Assembly: GCF_000426345.1 (NCBI RefSeq)
Contig: NZ_AUFE01000003.1
Span: forward strand, 1-64,000
Direction: 5' to 3'
DNA: 64,000 nucleotides
Source of the DNA: Cupriavidus phytohabitans
GTDB lineage: Bacteria > Pseudomonadota > Gammaproteobacteria > Burkholderiales > Burkholderiaceae
Under the pieces are notes generated by a model, which worked only from the letters and a program-made list of their open reading frames with translations, searched no databases and was not told the origin of the DNA. The translations under genes and the position numbers were made by a program. Positions 35,277-46,500 of the stretch are shown here, piece after piece (within the stretch, counting starts at the first letter, position 1; each line of letters starts with the position of its first letter).

Positions 35277-35289
35277 GTCATACGATGTC
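35277..35289 (-). promoter_or_regulatory. Glucarate-regulon GntR operator-like site 3
   Basis: Read on the minus strand this is GACATCGTATGAC, one base different from site 2. It lies 46 nt after the gntR stop and 25 nt before the end of the convergent response-regulator gene, an odd place for a promoter operator. It could serve as an auxiliary looping site or be a remnant. Confidence 0.5.
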
Positions 35290-35313
35290 CGAACAATTAC
35301 CAGCGACTGGCAT

Positions 35314-35943
35314 TTACAAGGCGAGGCGGCAGCGGCGCGCGAAGTCGACCAGTTCAACCAGCGACGACACCTGCAGCTTGGCCATGATGCGCGCCTTGTA
35401 GCTGCTGACGGTCTTGTTGCTGATAAAGAGGCTGGCGCTGATGGCCTTGTACGACATGCCGCGCGCCAGCATCTGCAGAACCACCAGTTCCTTGTCGGAA
35501 AGGCGGCGCAGCATCTCATCGTCGGCGGAAACGGCATGGCGCGAGCCGCCATCCCGTCCCATCGCGGGGAACACCGTGTAGCCGGCCAGCACCGACTCGA
35601 CCGCGCGCAGGATTTCCTTCAGGTCCTGTGTCTTGCTGACAAAGCCCTGCGCGCCGACCTGCCACGCGCGGCTGACGAACACCGCCGGGTCGAGCGCCGT
35701 CACCACCAGCAGGCGCACCTGCGGATGGATCGCCCGCAGGCGCGGCGCCACGTCGAGGCCGCTCGAGCGCGGTATGTCGAGATCGAGCAGCACGAGGTCG
35801 GGCATGCGCGCGCGCACCAGGTCGAGCGCGCTTTGCCCGTTGTCGGCCTCGAGCACTTCATCGACGCCGAGGAGCTGCAACAAGTGGGTCTTGAGAATCA
35901 GCCGCATCGCCGGGTGGTCGTCAACGATCAGGATGGTGGTCAT
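35314..35943 (-). CDS. Orphan response regulator, NarL/FixJ (LuxR-type) family
   Basis: A 209-residue two-domain regulator. The receiver is at 1-120, with the acidic pocket Asp8/Asp9, the phosphoacceptor Asp54 in '[13 protein letters not shown]' and Lys103 in 'GFVSKTQD'. The LuxR-type helix-turn-helix is at 145-205 ('[39 protein letters not shown]'), resembling BvgA/EvgA-like regulators. No histidine kinase gene is nearby, so the partner must be elsewhere. Confidence 0.9.
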   Translation of the reverse strand: MTTILIVDDHPAMRLILKTHLLQLLGVDEVLEADNGQSALDLVRARMPDLVLLDLDIPRSSGLDVAPRLRAIHPQVRLLVVTALDPAVFVSRAWQVGAQGFVSKTQDLKEILRAVESVLAGYTVFPAMGRDGGSRHAVSADDEMLRRLSDKELVVLQMLARGMSYKAISASLFISNKTVSSYKARIMAKLQVSSLVELVDFARRCRLAL

Positions 35944-36198
35944 GCGTCGGTTCGCGTGAATGGGTATGTCGGGGCATCGGCCGGCGCGATGCAGGCCCAG
36001 TATAGGGAGGCACGACGGCGCGTAGGATGGGAGGATTCCGCAAGGTATTGCAGCTCGCCCCTAGGCTCGCCTCAGACGCCGCGCACCATTGCATGCACGA
36101 CCACGCGCCGCACGCGTGCGTTCCCCTGCGTGTGGCAGGGGCAACGGCAAAGGCCCAGTGGTGCTACTCTATTCGGAGGTGTTACCCAGGAGAACACT

Positions 36199-38307
<2,109 letters not shown>

Positions 38308-38316
38308 GCGCGTGGC

Positions 38317-38348
38317 TTCTCTCTCTCCCTGAAGCGGGAGAGAGAGAA
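38317..38348. repeat. CT/GA-rich hairpin repeat, copy 2 (convergent terminator position)
   Basis: A 13-bp stem (TTCTCTCTCTCCC / GGGAGAGAGAGAA) with a 6-nt loop lies between the convergent fusA2 and DUF1338 genes. The arms are more CT-alternating than in the other copies. Confidence 0.8.
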
Positions 38349-38361
38349 CATCATCTGCGGC

Positions 38362-39420
38362 TCAGCACGCCGCCGCGGTCATCCTGAAAATCCCCTGCGC
38401 ATTGCCCGCGTCAAACCCGAGGTCATAACGCTGTGGCGCAGCTTCCGCTTCGGCAAAGCGCTCGCGCGTGATGAACTCATAGAAGGACCCCGGCACCTCG
38501 CGCTCGACGGCCTCGCCCTGCGCACCGATGAACGTGCGGCGCACGGTATCGGCGCGGAACGCCGTCTGCTTGACGCGTCCGCTTCCGGACACCTCCACCT
38601 TGTCCTTCATCGGCCGGCCCAGCCGCTTCTGCCGCTCGGCCAGCGCGAACACGTCGTCGACGCGGTCGGTGGCGTGGTTGAAGGCATTGCCTTCTGTCGC
38701 GATCCACGCCATTTCGGCCGATTCGCGCAGCAGCGCTTCATAGTCAGCCAGCCGCGGCGCGGTGTGCTGGCGCTCGAAGCACGGCACAAGCAAGCCGACC
38801 AGTTCGGCGCCGTCGGCCACGGGCAGCGCGCCGTCGCGCTCCAGTTGCCACAGCAGCGTCTGCGCGCGCGGCGTCAGCGGATCGACGGAGCTGCCGGTCA
38901 CGCGGCTGACGGCGGCGCGGAAGTCTTCGCTGAAGCGCTCCGGATGCAATTCGCTGACGAAGAACTGGGCGATGTCTTCGGATGCGTCGGCGTGCGCATA
39001 CGAGCGCCCGGTCATGCCGATGCGGTCGAGCGGATACGTGCCGTTGAGCACGTAGCCCAGCGGCCGCAGGATGCGGGTAAAGGCGGCCTCGCCTTCGGGC
39101 AGCGCGCCGTTGTCGCGCCACTTGACCGTGCGCAGCGCGCCGTGGTCGAAGGTGACCTTGCCGCCGGCGGCGGCCACGTCGTCGGTGTAAGCGCGGCCGG
39201 TCGGCACGCGCTCCAGGATGCCGCCGAACAGCACCATGTTCAGCGCCTGGGCGATCTCGGCCCGGGTGGCGCGGCCTTGTGGGTCCTGTGGGTCCTGTGG
39301 GTCCTGTGGGTCCTGTGGGTCCTGGAGCAGGCTGGCCGGCAGCGTGACCAGCGACATCAGTTGCGCGGCGCGGGTGGCGCCGACGTTGGCGGTAAGGAGC
39401 GTGGAGATATTGGATGACAT
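38362..39420 (-). CDS. DUF1338 protein, 2-oxoadipate dioxygenase/decarboxylase-like (HglS/YdcJ family)
   Basis: A 352-residue protein of the DUF1338 family, whose characterised member HglS converts 2-oxoadipate to D-2-hydroxyglutarate in lysine breakdown with Fe(II) and oxygen. The expected metal-site regions are present: 'KVTFDHGALRTV', 'AFNHATDRV' and 'VPGSFYEFITRERF'. Near the N-terminus is an in-frame insertion of about five Asp-Pro-Gln units, encoded by a 9-bp tandem repeat (39281-39325). It is divergent from a LysR gene with a perfect palindrome between them. Confidence 0.85.
   Translation of the reverse strand: MSSNISTLLTANVGATRAAQLMSLVTLPASLLQDPQDPQDPQDPQDPQGRATRAEIAQALNMVLFGGILERVPTGRAYTDDVAAAGGKVTFDHGALRTVKWRDNGALPEGEAAFTRILRPLGYVLNGTYPLDRIGMTGRSYAHADASEDIAQFFVSELHPERFSEDFRAAVSRVTGSSVDPLTPRAQTLLWQLERDGALPVADGAELVGLLVPCFERQHTAPRLADYEALLRESAEMAWIATEGNAFNHATDRVDDVFALAERQKRLGRPMKDKVEVSGSGRVKQTAFRADTVRRTFIGAQGEAVEREVPGSFYEFITRERFAEAEAAPQRYDLGFDAGNAQGIFRMTAAAC
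39281..39325 (+). repeat. 9-bp tandem repeat, five units, inside the DUF1338 gene
   Basis: Five units of GGGTCCTGT (last unit GGGTCCTGG) encode a DPQ repeat near residue 33-47 of the DUF1338 protein on the minus strand. Being a multiple of three, slippage would change length without shifting frame. A related 9-bp unit (GTCCTGTTC) is at 55630-55674. Confidence 0.9.
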
Positions 39421-39535
39421 GGGCGCTTGGATGTGGGCGTCGCGGACCGGCTTGCACCCCGGCGGGCGAGGCGGGCAGGGCCACGATCTGCGGGGCAGGA
39501 TAGTGGCCCGCGCGGCCCGCGCACAAGCGCGCATT

Positions 39536-39553
39536 GCGCACAACGTTGTGCGC
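39536..39553. promoter_or_regulatory. Perfect 18-bp palindrome between DUF1338 and LysR genes
   Basis: GCGCACAAC followed by GTTGTGCGC forms a perfect, gapless palindrome. It lies 65 nt before the LysR ATG and 116 nt from the DUF1338 start, the classical position of a LysR operator controlling a divergent target. Confidence 0.7.
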
Positions 39554-39617
39554 GCGGCGCACGACCTCCGGTATCGCGCCGCTGTTTATACTGTCGGACT
39601 TCCTTTTCCGCCCTCCC

Positions 39618-40544
39618 ATGAGAAACGACATCCCCAACCTGGGCGCGCTGCAGGCCTTCGAGGCCTCGGCACGGCTGGGCAGCTTTACCCGCGCCGCGGC
39701 CGAGCTGGCGCTGACGCACAGCGCGGTGGGGCGGCAGGTGGCGCAGCTCGAACAACGCCTGGGCGTGGCGCTGTTCACGCGCGTGCGGCGTCGCCTGGAA
39801 CTGACCGAGACCGGGCGCGAATACGCCGCGCGCATCCGCCGCCACCTGGACCACCTGCAGCGCGACACGCTGGAAATCAGCACCGGCCGCGCCATGGGCT
39901 ACACGCTGGAACTCGCGGTGGTGCCCACCTTCGCCACGCAGTGGCTGATCCCGCGGCTGCCGGACTTTGCGCGGCGCCATCCCAACGTCACCGTCAACCT
40001 GTCGGCGCGCTCGCAGCCGTTTTCCTTCCAGGAGTGCGCCTACGACGCCGCCATCTATTTCGGCGACCAGTTCTGGCCCGGCACGCGCGGCGGCGTGATC
40101 TTCCGCGAAGGCGGCATGGTGCCGGTGTGCAGCCCGGCCTTTCTCGCCGCCCATCCCGTCACCGATGCGGCCAGCCTGGCACGCTGCCGCCACCTGCACC
40201 TGAGCACGCGCGCCAACGCCTGGCGCGACTGGTACTTGGCGCAGGGCTGGGACTTCAGCCTCGCGTCGTCGCGCGGGCCGCGCTATGAGCTGTTCACGAT
40301 GATGACGGCCGCCGCCGCCGCGGGGCTCGGCATCGGACTGGCGCCACGGCTGCTGATCGAACGCGAGCTGCAGACCGGCCAGCTGGTGATCCCGCTGGCC
40401 GGCATGCTGGACGAGCACCAGGGCTACCAGGCTTACTATTTCGCCTATCCCGAGGGCCGGCCGGAATCGGAAGCGCTGGCGATGTTCCGCGGGTGGATCC
40501 TGGGCCTGTCGCGCGACATGCCGGCCGACGGCTCCGAAGGCTGA
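39618..40544 (+). CDS. LysR-family transcriptional regulator (GcvA-like)
   Basis: A 308-residue regulator with an N-terminal winged helix ('GALQAFEASARLGSFTRAAAELALTHSAVGRQVAQLEQRLG') and a GcvA-type effector domain ('VVPTFATQWLIPRLPDFARRHP'). It is divergent from the DUF1338 gene and is its likely activator, perhaps responding to a lysine-catabolism intermediate. Confidence 0.92.
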   Translation: MRNDIPNLGALQAFEASARLGSFTRAAAELALTHSAVGRQVAQLEQRLGVALFTRVRRRLELTETGREYAARIRRHLDHLQRDTLEISTGRAMGYTLELAVVPTFATQWLIPRLPDFARRHPNVTVNLSARSQPFSFQECAYDAAIYFGDQFWPGTRGGVIFREGGMVPVCSPAFLAAHPVTDAASLARCRHLHLSTRANAWRDWYLAQGWDFSLASSRGPRYELFTMMTAAAAAGLGIGLAPRLLIERELQTGQLVIPLAGMLDEHQGYQAYYFAYPEGRPESEALAMFRGWILGLSRDMPADGSEG

Positions 40545-40707
40545 CCAAACTCGTTCACACCGCCCGAAACAGTACTTTTTCAGTGCTGCCTGCGCGGACA
40601 TCTTTTTCCACGTCTGCCGGGATGCGCCACCAGTTCTGAACGCAGGCCGTCCGGCGGGCATTTTTGCAAACGCGGCGGCCGATGGTCAGCACCGGTGAAA
40701 ATTTCTC

Positions 40708-40736
40708 TTGAAATGAGATCGATTCCCATTTACTAT
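40708..40736 (+). promoter_or_regulatory. Fur-box-overlapped sigma70 promoter
   Basis: A -35 TTGAAA (40708-40713), an exact 17-nt spacer and a -10 TACTAT (40731-40736). The spacer (AAATGAGATCGATTCCCATTT region) resembles a Fur box. This is the layout of an iron-repressed promoter. The next gene, a Fur-family regulator, begins 440 nt downstream, with a strongly folded non-coding stretch between. Confidence 0.55.
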
Positions 40737-41010
40737 TCGATCACTGCCTGACGCACGGTACTTCACCAGCCAGGCAGCCCGGCCAGCACCGAGGCCGCCG
40801 CAGCATGCGGCAGTGCCCCGAATCCTGGCAGGCACAGATTTTCCGGACGCCGCGACGTGGTCATCCCCCGCGGCATCCGACACCGACTTTTGTGGGGACC
40901 GCTCCGTCACGCGGAGCGTTTGGCAGTAGCCAGTCTTCGGAAGATCGGGAAAGCAACCAGACCCCGCTTTCCCGATCGCGTCTTCCGGAGGCAAGCCAGG
41001 CCGCCTTTTT
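40737..41010 (+). ncRNA. Candidate Fur-regulated small RNA or structured leader
   Basis: No credible ORF is seen from 40545 to 41175. After the Fur-box promoter there is a 7-bp hairpin (CGCTCCG/CGGAGCG, about 40900-40918). A long stem-loop at 40935-40990 follows: 12 perfect pairs (GATCGGGAAAGC/GCTTTCCCGATC) extended by 8 more past a 5-nt bulge. Shortly after comes a TTTTT run at 41006-41010. This could be an iron-responsive sRNA or the leader of the downstream fur-like gene; no family is recognised. Confidence 0.4.
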
Positions 41011-41175
41011 ATTCAGCGCGTCGTGCAGGCACGGCGCGCCGCCAGGGACGCCAGCGCTGCGCGCGGCCGGCCCTGGCGCTCCAGCCTGAATATCCCGCCA
41101 AGCCATCGACGCCGCCCCTGCGCGGCGACTGGCACGGTGCCGCCCTGCCCGAAGCGGGGCAACAGCAGGATCCCA

Positions 41176-41661
41176 ATGCCATCCGCCATGTCATCCGAAC
41201 GGTCCAATCCGATCCACCTCAAGCGCGCCGGCCTGAAAGCCACGTCGCCGCGGATGCGGATCCTTGAAGTGTTCCGCACCAGCGCACGGCGCCATCTCAG
41301 TGCGGAGGATGTCTATCGCATCCTGCTGACCCAGGACGAAGATGCGGGCCTGTCCACGGTGTACCGGGTGCTTAACCAGCTGGTGCAGGCCGACATCCTG
41401 CTGCGCCACACCTTCGAGTCCGACCATGCCGTGTTCGAACTCAACGAAGGCGGGCACCATGACCATCTGATCTGTGTTGCCTGCGGCCGCGTGGAAGAAT
41501 TCCGCGACGAAAGCATCGAGCAGCGCCAGCGCCAGGTAGCCGCCGACAACGCCTTTATCTTGCGCGAGCACATGCTGGTGCTGTATGGCGTCTGTCCCGA
41601 GTGCCGTGCCAGTGAACCGGACGAAACACACATGTCCGCGGCGCTGCCCACGCAAGCCTGA
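41176..41661 (+). CDS. Fur-family transcriptional regulator
   Basis: A 161-residue metalloregulator. The winged helix is at 15-90 ('KATSPRMRILEVF', 'LSAEDVYRILLTQDEDAGLSTVYRVLNQLVQADILL'), the metal site includes 'GGHHDHLICVACGRVEEF', and the zinc cysteines are 'CVAC' and 'CPEC'. These fit Fur proper rather than Zur or PerR, though it may be a second Fur. The start is ATG 41176; ATG 41188 is an alternative. A Fur-box promoter 440 nt upstream suggests autoregulation or an intervening sRNA. The N-terminal 12 residues are not conserved-looking. Confidence 0.9.
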   Translation: MPSAMSSERSNPIHLKRAGLKATSPRMRILEVFRTSARRHLSAEDVYRILLTQDEDAGLSTVYRVLNQLVQADILLRHTFESDHAVFELNEGGHHDHLICVACGRVEEFRDESIEQRQRQVAADNAFILREHMLVLYGVCPECRASEPDETHMSAALPTQA

Positions 41662-41688
41662 GCACGCCCGAGGTCCGCTGCTGACAGT

Positions 41689-42615
41689 TCAGCGCTTCGC
41701 GGCCCCCCGCACCGCCGCGGCCGTCGGCACGTCGGCCGCCGCTGGCCGCAACACCAGCCACACCGCCAGGCCGATCAGCGCGCCGCCCACCGCGTGGGCC
41801 CACGACAGCGCTTCGCCCAGGAACAGCGCGCCCCAGACGATGCCGAATGGCGGAATCAAGAAAGTCACGGTCAGCGAGCGCACCGGGCCAAGGTCGGCAA
41901 TCAGCCGGTAATAGAGGATGTAGGCCAGCGCCGTGCAGAGCACGCCCAGGCCCGCCATGGCGGACCACACACCGACGCCGGCATCGGGCAGCGTGTTGTG
42001 GCGCCACAGCGCAACCACGCAAAACGGCAGCAGGAACAGTGTCGCGCCGACCATGCTGCCGGCCGCGACCAGGCGGCTGTCCAGGCCGCCGCGCTCGGTG
42101 ATCCAGCGTCGCGCCAGGAAGCCGGACAGGCCATAGCAGGCGGTCGCTACCAGGCAAGCCAGCGCGCCAAGCAGCACTTCGGTGGAGAACGCGACCGGGC
42201 CGGTGCGCGTCAGCACCGCCACGCCGGCCACGCCCAGCATCACGCCCACCGCCTTGGCGCGCGTCAGCCGCTCGGAAAAGGCCAGCGCGCCAATCACGAC
42301 GCCCATCAGCGGCGTCATGGCATTGAACACCGCCGAATAGCCCGCCGGCAGCCACAGCGCCGCCACCGCGTACATGGCGAACGGAATGCCGGAGTTGATC
42401 ACGCCCAGTGCGAGCACCGCCGGCCATTTGGCACGCATGTCCCAGCGCAGCCCCAGCATCGGCAGGCACACGGCGAGCGTGATGGCGGCAACGAGCACGC
42501 GCACGAATGCGGCCGGCATCGGATCGAGCACGGGCGCGCCGATGCGGATAAACAGGAAGCTGGCGCCCCAGAGGGCAGCCAAGGCAAGCAGGCGTGCGAG
42601 ATCGGTGGGTTTCAT
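41689..42615 (-). CDS. DMT-superfamily (EamA) transporter
   Basis: A 308-residue inner-membrane protein with ten hydrophobic helices in two EamA repeats. The first opens with 'LLALAALWGASFLFIRIGAPVL'; the second includes 'YILYYRLIADLGPVRSLTVTFLIPPFGIVWGALFLGE'. Members export amino acids, metabolites or drugs. The ATG at 42615 sits right at the first helix; two earlier in-frame ATGs (42630 and 42738) would add a Pro-rich tail without a ribosome-binding site. It converges on the Fur-family gene. Confidence 0.88.
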   Translation of the reverse strand: MKPTDLARLLALAALWGASFLFIRIGAPVLDPMPAAFVRVLVAAITLAVCLPMLGLRWDMRAKWPAVLALGVINSGIPFAMYAVAALWLPAGYSAVFNAMTPLMGVVIGALAFSERLTRAKAVGVMLGVAGVAVLTRTGPVAFSTEVLLGALACLVATACYGLSGFLARRWITERGGLDSRLVAAGSMVGATLFLLPFCVVALWRHNTLPDAGVGVWSAMAGLGVLCTALAYILYYRLIADLGPVRSLTVTFLIPPFGIVWGALFLGEALSWAHAVGGALIGLAVWLVLRPAAADVPTAAAVRGAAKR

Positions 42616-42851
42616 GGAAGGCGGTGGCATGCCGCAGGACCACGACGGGATGGAGGTGTCGCGATTTGACGCCGGTGCCGGCACGGGCGCAAGCCGGATC
42701 CGGACATCTGCATCCGTTACATGCGATTCATGCCGCACATGCGACGTCGCTTTTTCGCAGCAGTTGATGGATCTACCTCACATTAACGCGCCTTTTTGGG
42801 CACAATGGGAACAACTGCTGGGCGTTTTTCGTTCGAACCGCCTTCACCCAT

Positions 42852-42991
42852 ACCCCTCCCTGGGAGGGGTGCCGAAACAGACAGGTGACAATCCGTATTC
42901 AATTAAATTAAACTCTGGTCTGCGCCAGAGTTAATTGACCCCTCCGACGCATTCCCGACAAGCCGCCAGGAACCCTGGCGGCTTCTTTTTT
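42852..42991 (+). ncRNA. Candidate structured RNA: three hairpins ending in a perfect terminator
   Basis: From 42616 to 43102 there is no supported gene. Within it are an 8-bp hairpin (ACCCCTCC/GGAGGGGT, 42852-42870), then an AT-rich hairpin at 42899-42938 (CTCTGG/CCAGAG extended by TCAATTAA/TTAATTGA past a 6-nt bulge), then a GC-rich terminator at 42961-42991. The AT-rich core is unlike its surroundings. It could be a small RNA or a transcript end for an unseen element; it resembles no riboswitch that I know. Confidence 0.4.
42961..42991 (+). terminator. Strong Rho-independent terminator
   Basis: A 10-bp perfect stem (AGCCGCCAGG / CCTGGCGGCT) with a 3-nt loop is followed by TTCTTTTTT. It lies in an intergenic region with no annotated gene ending upstream on the same strand, which implies an unannotated rightward transcript. 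Confidence 0.88.
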
Positions 42992-43102
42992 GCCTGCGCT
43001 GTTTAAAGTTACTTATCAGTCACACTCAGCACGTTAAAATCCCGCCAACTGGCAGCGTTTCCGCTTTTGCCGGTACAAGGTCTGCAAACCCAAACATCCA
43101 GG

Positions 43103-43471
43103 ATGCCGCCCGCGTCAACCACCGGGTCGGCTGCCGCGTTGCCAGATTTCATGAAACGACAGTTCCTGGGCCTGCTTGCCCGCGTCTACGTCCTGCAATT
43201 TGCCCTCGAAGTCCCCGCCACGGTGGCCATGCTCGCCGACATGCTGCTGGAGTATGGCTTCCAGGTCGACATCGGCACCGTGCGTCCCTTGCTGCGGGCC
43301 CTGCAGATGGAGGGCTACCTCGAAAGCGTGTTGCGTGACGGCATCGGCCGCGTCTACCAGCTGACCGAGCGCGGCCGCGAGGAACTGGCGGCCAGCCGCC
43401 AGCGCATCGACGAGCTGTACCGCCGCCTGCACGCCGACCTTCCCACCCCCGACACGCCGCGCAAAGCCTGA
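43103..43471 (+). CDS. PadR-like winged-helix transcriptional regulator
   Basis: A small regulator of about 122 residues. From 'MKRQFLGLLARVYVLQFALEVP' onward it has a PadR-type winged helix ('MLADMLLEYGFQVDIGTVRPLLRALQMEGYLESVLRDGIGRVYQLTERGREEL') and a short C-terminal helix for dimerisation. The start is uncertain: TTG 43067, ATG 43103 and ATG 43151 are all in frame, and no clear ribosome-binding site decides. Its target is unknown; it lies next to a c-di-GMP signalling gene transcribed toward it. Confidence 0.78.
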   Translation: MPPASTTGSAAALPDFMKRQFLGLLARVYVLQFALEVPATVAMLADMLLEYGFQVDIGTVRPLLRALQMEGYLESVLRDGIGRVYQLTERGREELAASRQRIDELYRRLHADLPTPDTPRKA

Positions 43472-43550
43472 CCGGTCCGCGCGTTCCCCACGCCCCCGAC
43501 CGAGACCGAGCGTACCCGTTTCTGCGAGATTGCCGTCCGGTGCGGGCCGC

Positions 43551-46500
43551 CTATTGCCGCAGTGAGGCCGGGTCGGCCAGCGCCGTTTCCAGGCCTGTCT
43601 CCAGCAACTGGCGCAACGCATGCGGCGGCACCGCCTGGCAGAACAGGAATCCCTGCACGCCGTCGCAGCCCTGCGACCGCAGGAACTCGAACTGCGCCGC
43701 GGTTTCGACACCCTCGGCAACCACCTTCAGGTGCAACTGGTGCCCGAGCGCGATGATCGCGGCAGCGACCGCCTGATCGTGGCCGGGCGTGGCCACGTCG
43801 TCGACGAAGGACTTGTCGATCTTGAGCCGGTCGATCGGCAGCCGGGTCAGGTAGTTCAGGCCCGAATAGCCAGTGCCGAAATCGTCGATCGACAGTGCCA
43901 CGCCAAGCGCGCGCAGCCGGCGGAAGGTTTCGATGGTGGTCTCGCCGCCGTCGACGAGGATGCCTTCGGTAACCTCGATCACCAGTTGCCGCGGCGGCAG
44001 GCCGGCCTGCTCGAGGCAGCGCGCCACGGTGTCCGGGAAGCCGGCCTGGCGCAGCTGCAGTGGCGAGATATTGACCGCCACCTCGATGTCGCGACCCAGC
44101 GCCTGGCGCAGCGCCTGGATCTCGCGGCAGGCGGTCGCCAGCGTCCATTCGCCAAGCGGCGCGACCAGGCCGCTCTGCTCGGCGATGGGGATGAACTCGG
44201 ACGGCTGCATCGGGCCGCGCTCGGGTGTTTCCCAGGCGATCAGCGCCTCGACGCCGGTAATCGCTTTCGTGGCGGTATCGACGATGGGCTGGTAGCGCAG
44301 CCGGAATTCGTTGCCGGCCAGCGCCCGGCGCAGCAGGCCCTCTATGGTGAAGCGCGCCAGCGAGGCCTCGGCCATTGACGCGGCAAAGCGGCACAGCTGC
44401 GCGCGGCCGCCCTGCTTGGCGGCATAGACCGCGGCATCGGCGGACTTCATCAGCTCGGTCAGCGAATCGCCGTCGTCGGGGAAGACCGCCATGCCGACCG
44501 ACGGGGTCACGCGCAGGCGCTGCCCGCCGGCCAGCAGTTCTTCGTTGACGCGCGCCTGGATCTTGGCGGCAATCAGCTCGGCCTCGCTGTCGTCGCGCAG
44601 GCCGCCCAGCACCGCTCCAAATTCGTCGCCGCCCATGCGCGCCACCAGGTCGCCCTGGCGCACGGCGCCCTTGAGGCGGTCGGCCATGGTGCGCAGCACG
44701 TCGTCGCCGACCGGGTGGCCGAGCGAATCGTTGATGTGCTTGAAGTGGTCCAGGTCCAGCAGCAGCAGTGCCACGCGTTCGCCATGACGGCGCGCATGCA
44801 GCAGCACGGGTTGCGCGCGCTCGTTGAGTTCGGCGCGGTTGGGCAGGCCGGTCAGCGGGTCATGCAACGCCAGGTGGCGGATGTATTCGTCGACGCGGCG
44901 GCGCTCGGTCAGGTCGTAGGCGATGGCCTGGTAGCCTGCCGGGGGCCCGTCCGGCGGCGCGGCCAGCAATGCCACGGATACCTGCACTGGCAGGCGCGAG
45001 CCGCCCTTGCGCACCCACGTCCACTCGCGTTCGTCGCTCAGGCCGAGCCGCGCCTTGGCGACCAGCGCGGGCATTCCGGCGGGCACCGGTTCGCCCAGCT
45101 CCTGGCTGAGCGCGCGCGCGTGCGCGGCCAGTTCGTCGGCAAGATGCAGGCCGGTGACCGGCATGCGGCCGACCAGCTCGGCGGCGGCGTACCACAGCAT
45201 GCGGGTGCCCGCGGCATTGACGCTGGTGACCACGCCGTCGTCGCCGAAGGTGATGACGGCGAAGTTGGCATGGTCGACCAGGCCGGCATAGAGCGCAGCC
45301 TGGTGCGCGGCGGCCTGGTGCGCGCGGTGCTGCGGCTCCAGATCCGTGATGGCCCACAGCCGGTGGGCGCCGCCGTCGGCGCCGGGCAGGTGCGCGGCGC
45401 TGGCGCGCAGCGGGAAACGGCTGCCGTCGCTGCGCACGCCGTTCAGCTCGCGCTGCACAGCGCCGCCGGCCACGCCAGCACCAGCGTCGCCATCCGCAAC
45501 AACGATGGCACCGGGGGCGAGCGTATCGAGGTTACGACCGACGAGGTCGGCCGGCGCGATGCCGAACAGCTTGCCGGCGCGCTCGCTGGCACGCACGACC
45601 ACGCCGTTGGCATCGGTAAGGACAAAGCCATCGGCGGATTGCGCCATGCAGGCCTGCAGCGTGGCATTGCCGTCCTCCCAGGCGCGGACTGCCTGGGCCT
45701 CGCGTTGCCGGGCTCTGCGGCGCTGGAGTGCCAGCGCACAGGTCATGCCGGCCAGCGCCAGCGTGGCCAGCGCACCCGCGGCCAGCACGGCATACCTCTG
45801 GCGCGGGCCATATGCCGCTGCGAAGGCGGGACGCGTGGCTGCACGCAGCAGCCACGCGGCGCCCCCATAGCGGAACTGGCGCTCGCCGTGCAGCAGCAGG
45901 GCGTTACCGTCATCGCGCTGCGCGGCGGCGGCCGTGTCCGACAGCAGCGGCCCGGGCACGGCGGGCGTGCCCTCGTGCAGCGACAGCTCAAGGTCCGCCA
46001 GTGCCGGCGCGCCGACCCCGCGCATCAGGTCGCCCAGGCGCAGCGATACAAAGACATAGCCGACCACCGCCTCGCGCCGCTGCGCCGGCGTGCTGGCGGC
46101 CACGCCGCCACCGTAGACCGGCAGGAACAGCAGCGCGCCGCGCTGGCGCTGCGCTGCCTCGGACTCGCGCACCAGCTCCAGCCCGCGCGTCAGACGGGGC
46201 TCGCCGCTGTCGCGCGCCGCTTCCATCGCGGCGCGACGGGACGGCTCGGACAGCAGGTCGAAGCCGACGGCGCGGGCGTTGCGCCCGGCCAGCGGCTCCA
46301 CATAGAGGATGGGCGCGTAGAGGCTGCGCGGGCGGCCGGCGGGATGAATCCCGTAACCGGCAAGGCCATCGGCGCGCGCGGCCGCGACCAGGGATTCGAC
46401 CTGCCGCGGTGCCGCCAGCGGTGCGTAGCCGATCGATTGCGTGCCGGGCGGCAGCTCGTCGAGCTGGGCGGTATAGAGATAGTTGCGCCATTGCGCGCGC

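Noticed and set aside
39281..39325. Possible CRISPR-like array from short direct repeats (also 55630-55674)
   Set aside because: The units are 9 bp and directly adjacent with no spacers, and they lie in frame inside coding genes.
40805..41267. ORFs of 94 and 136 codons ahead of the Fur-family gene
   Set aside because: They have Arg/Pro-rich shadow composition and no ribosome-binding site, and the longer one overlaps the Fur start out of frame. The stretch is better read as non-coding and structured.
42826..42846. A GTTCGAAC sequence resembling a tRNA T-loop
   Set aside because: Flanking bases on either strand cannot form a T-stem, and no acceptor, D or anticodon arms are found nearby.
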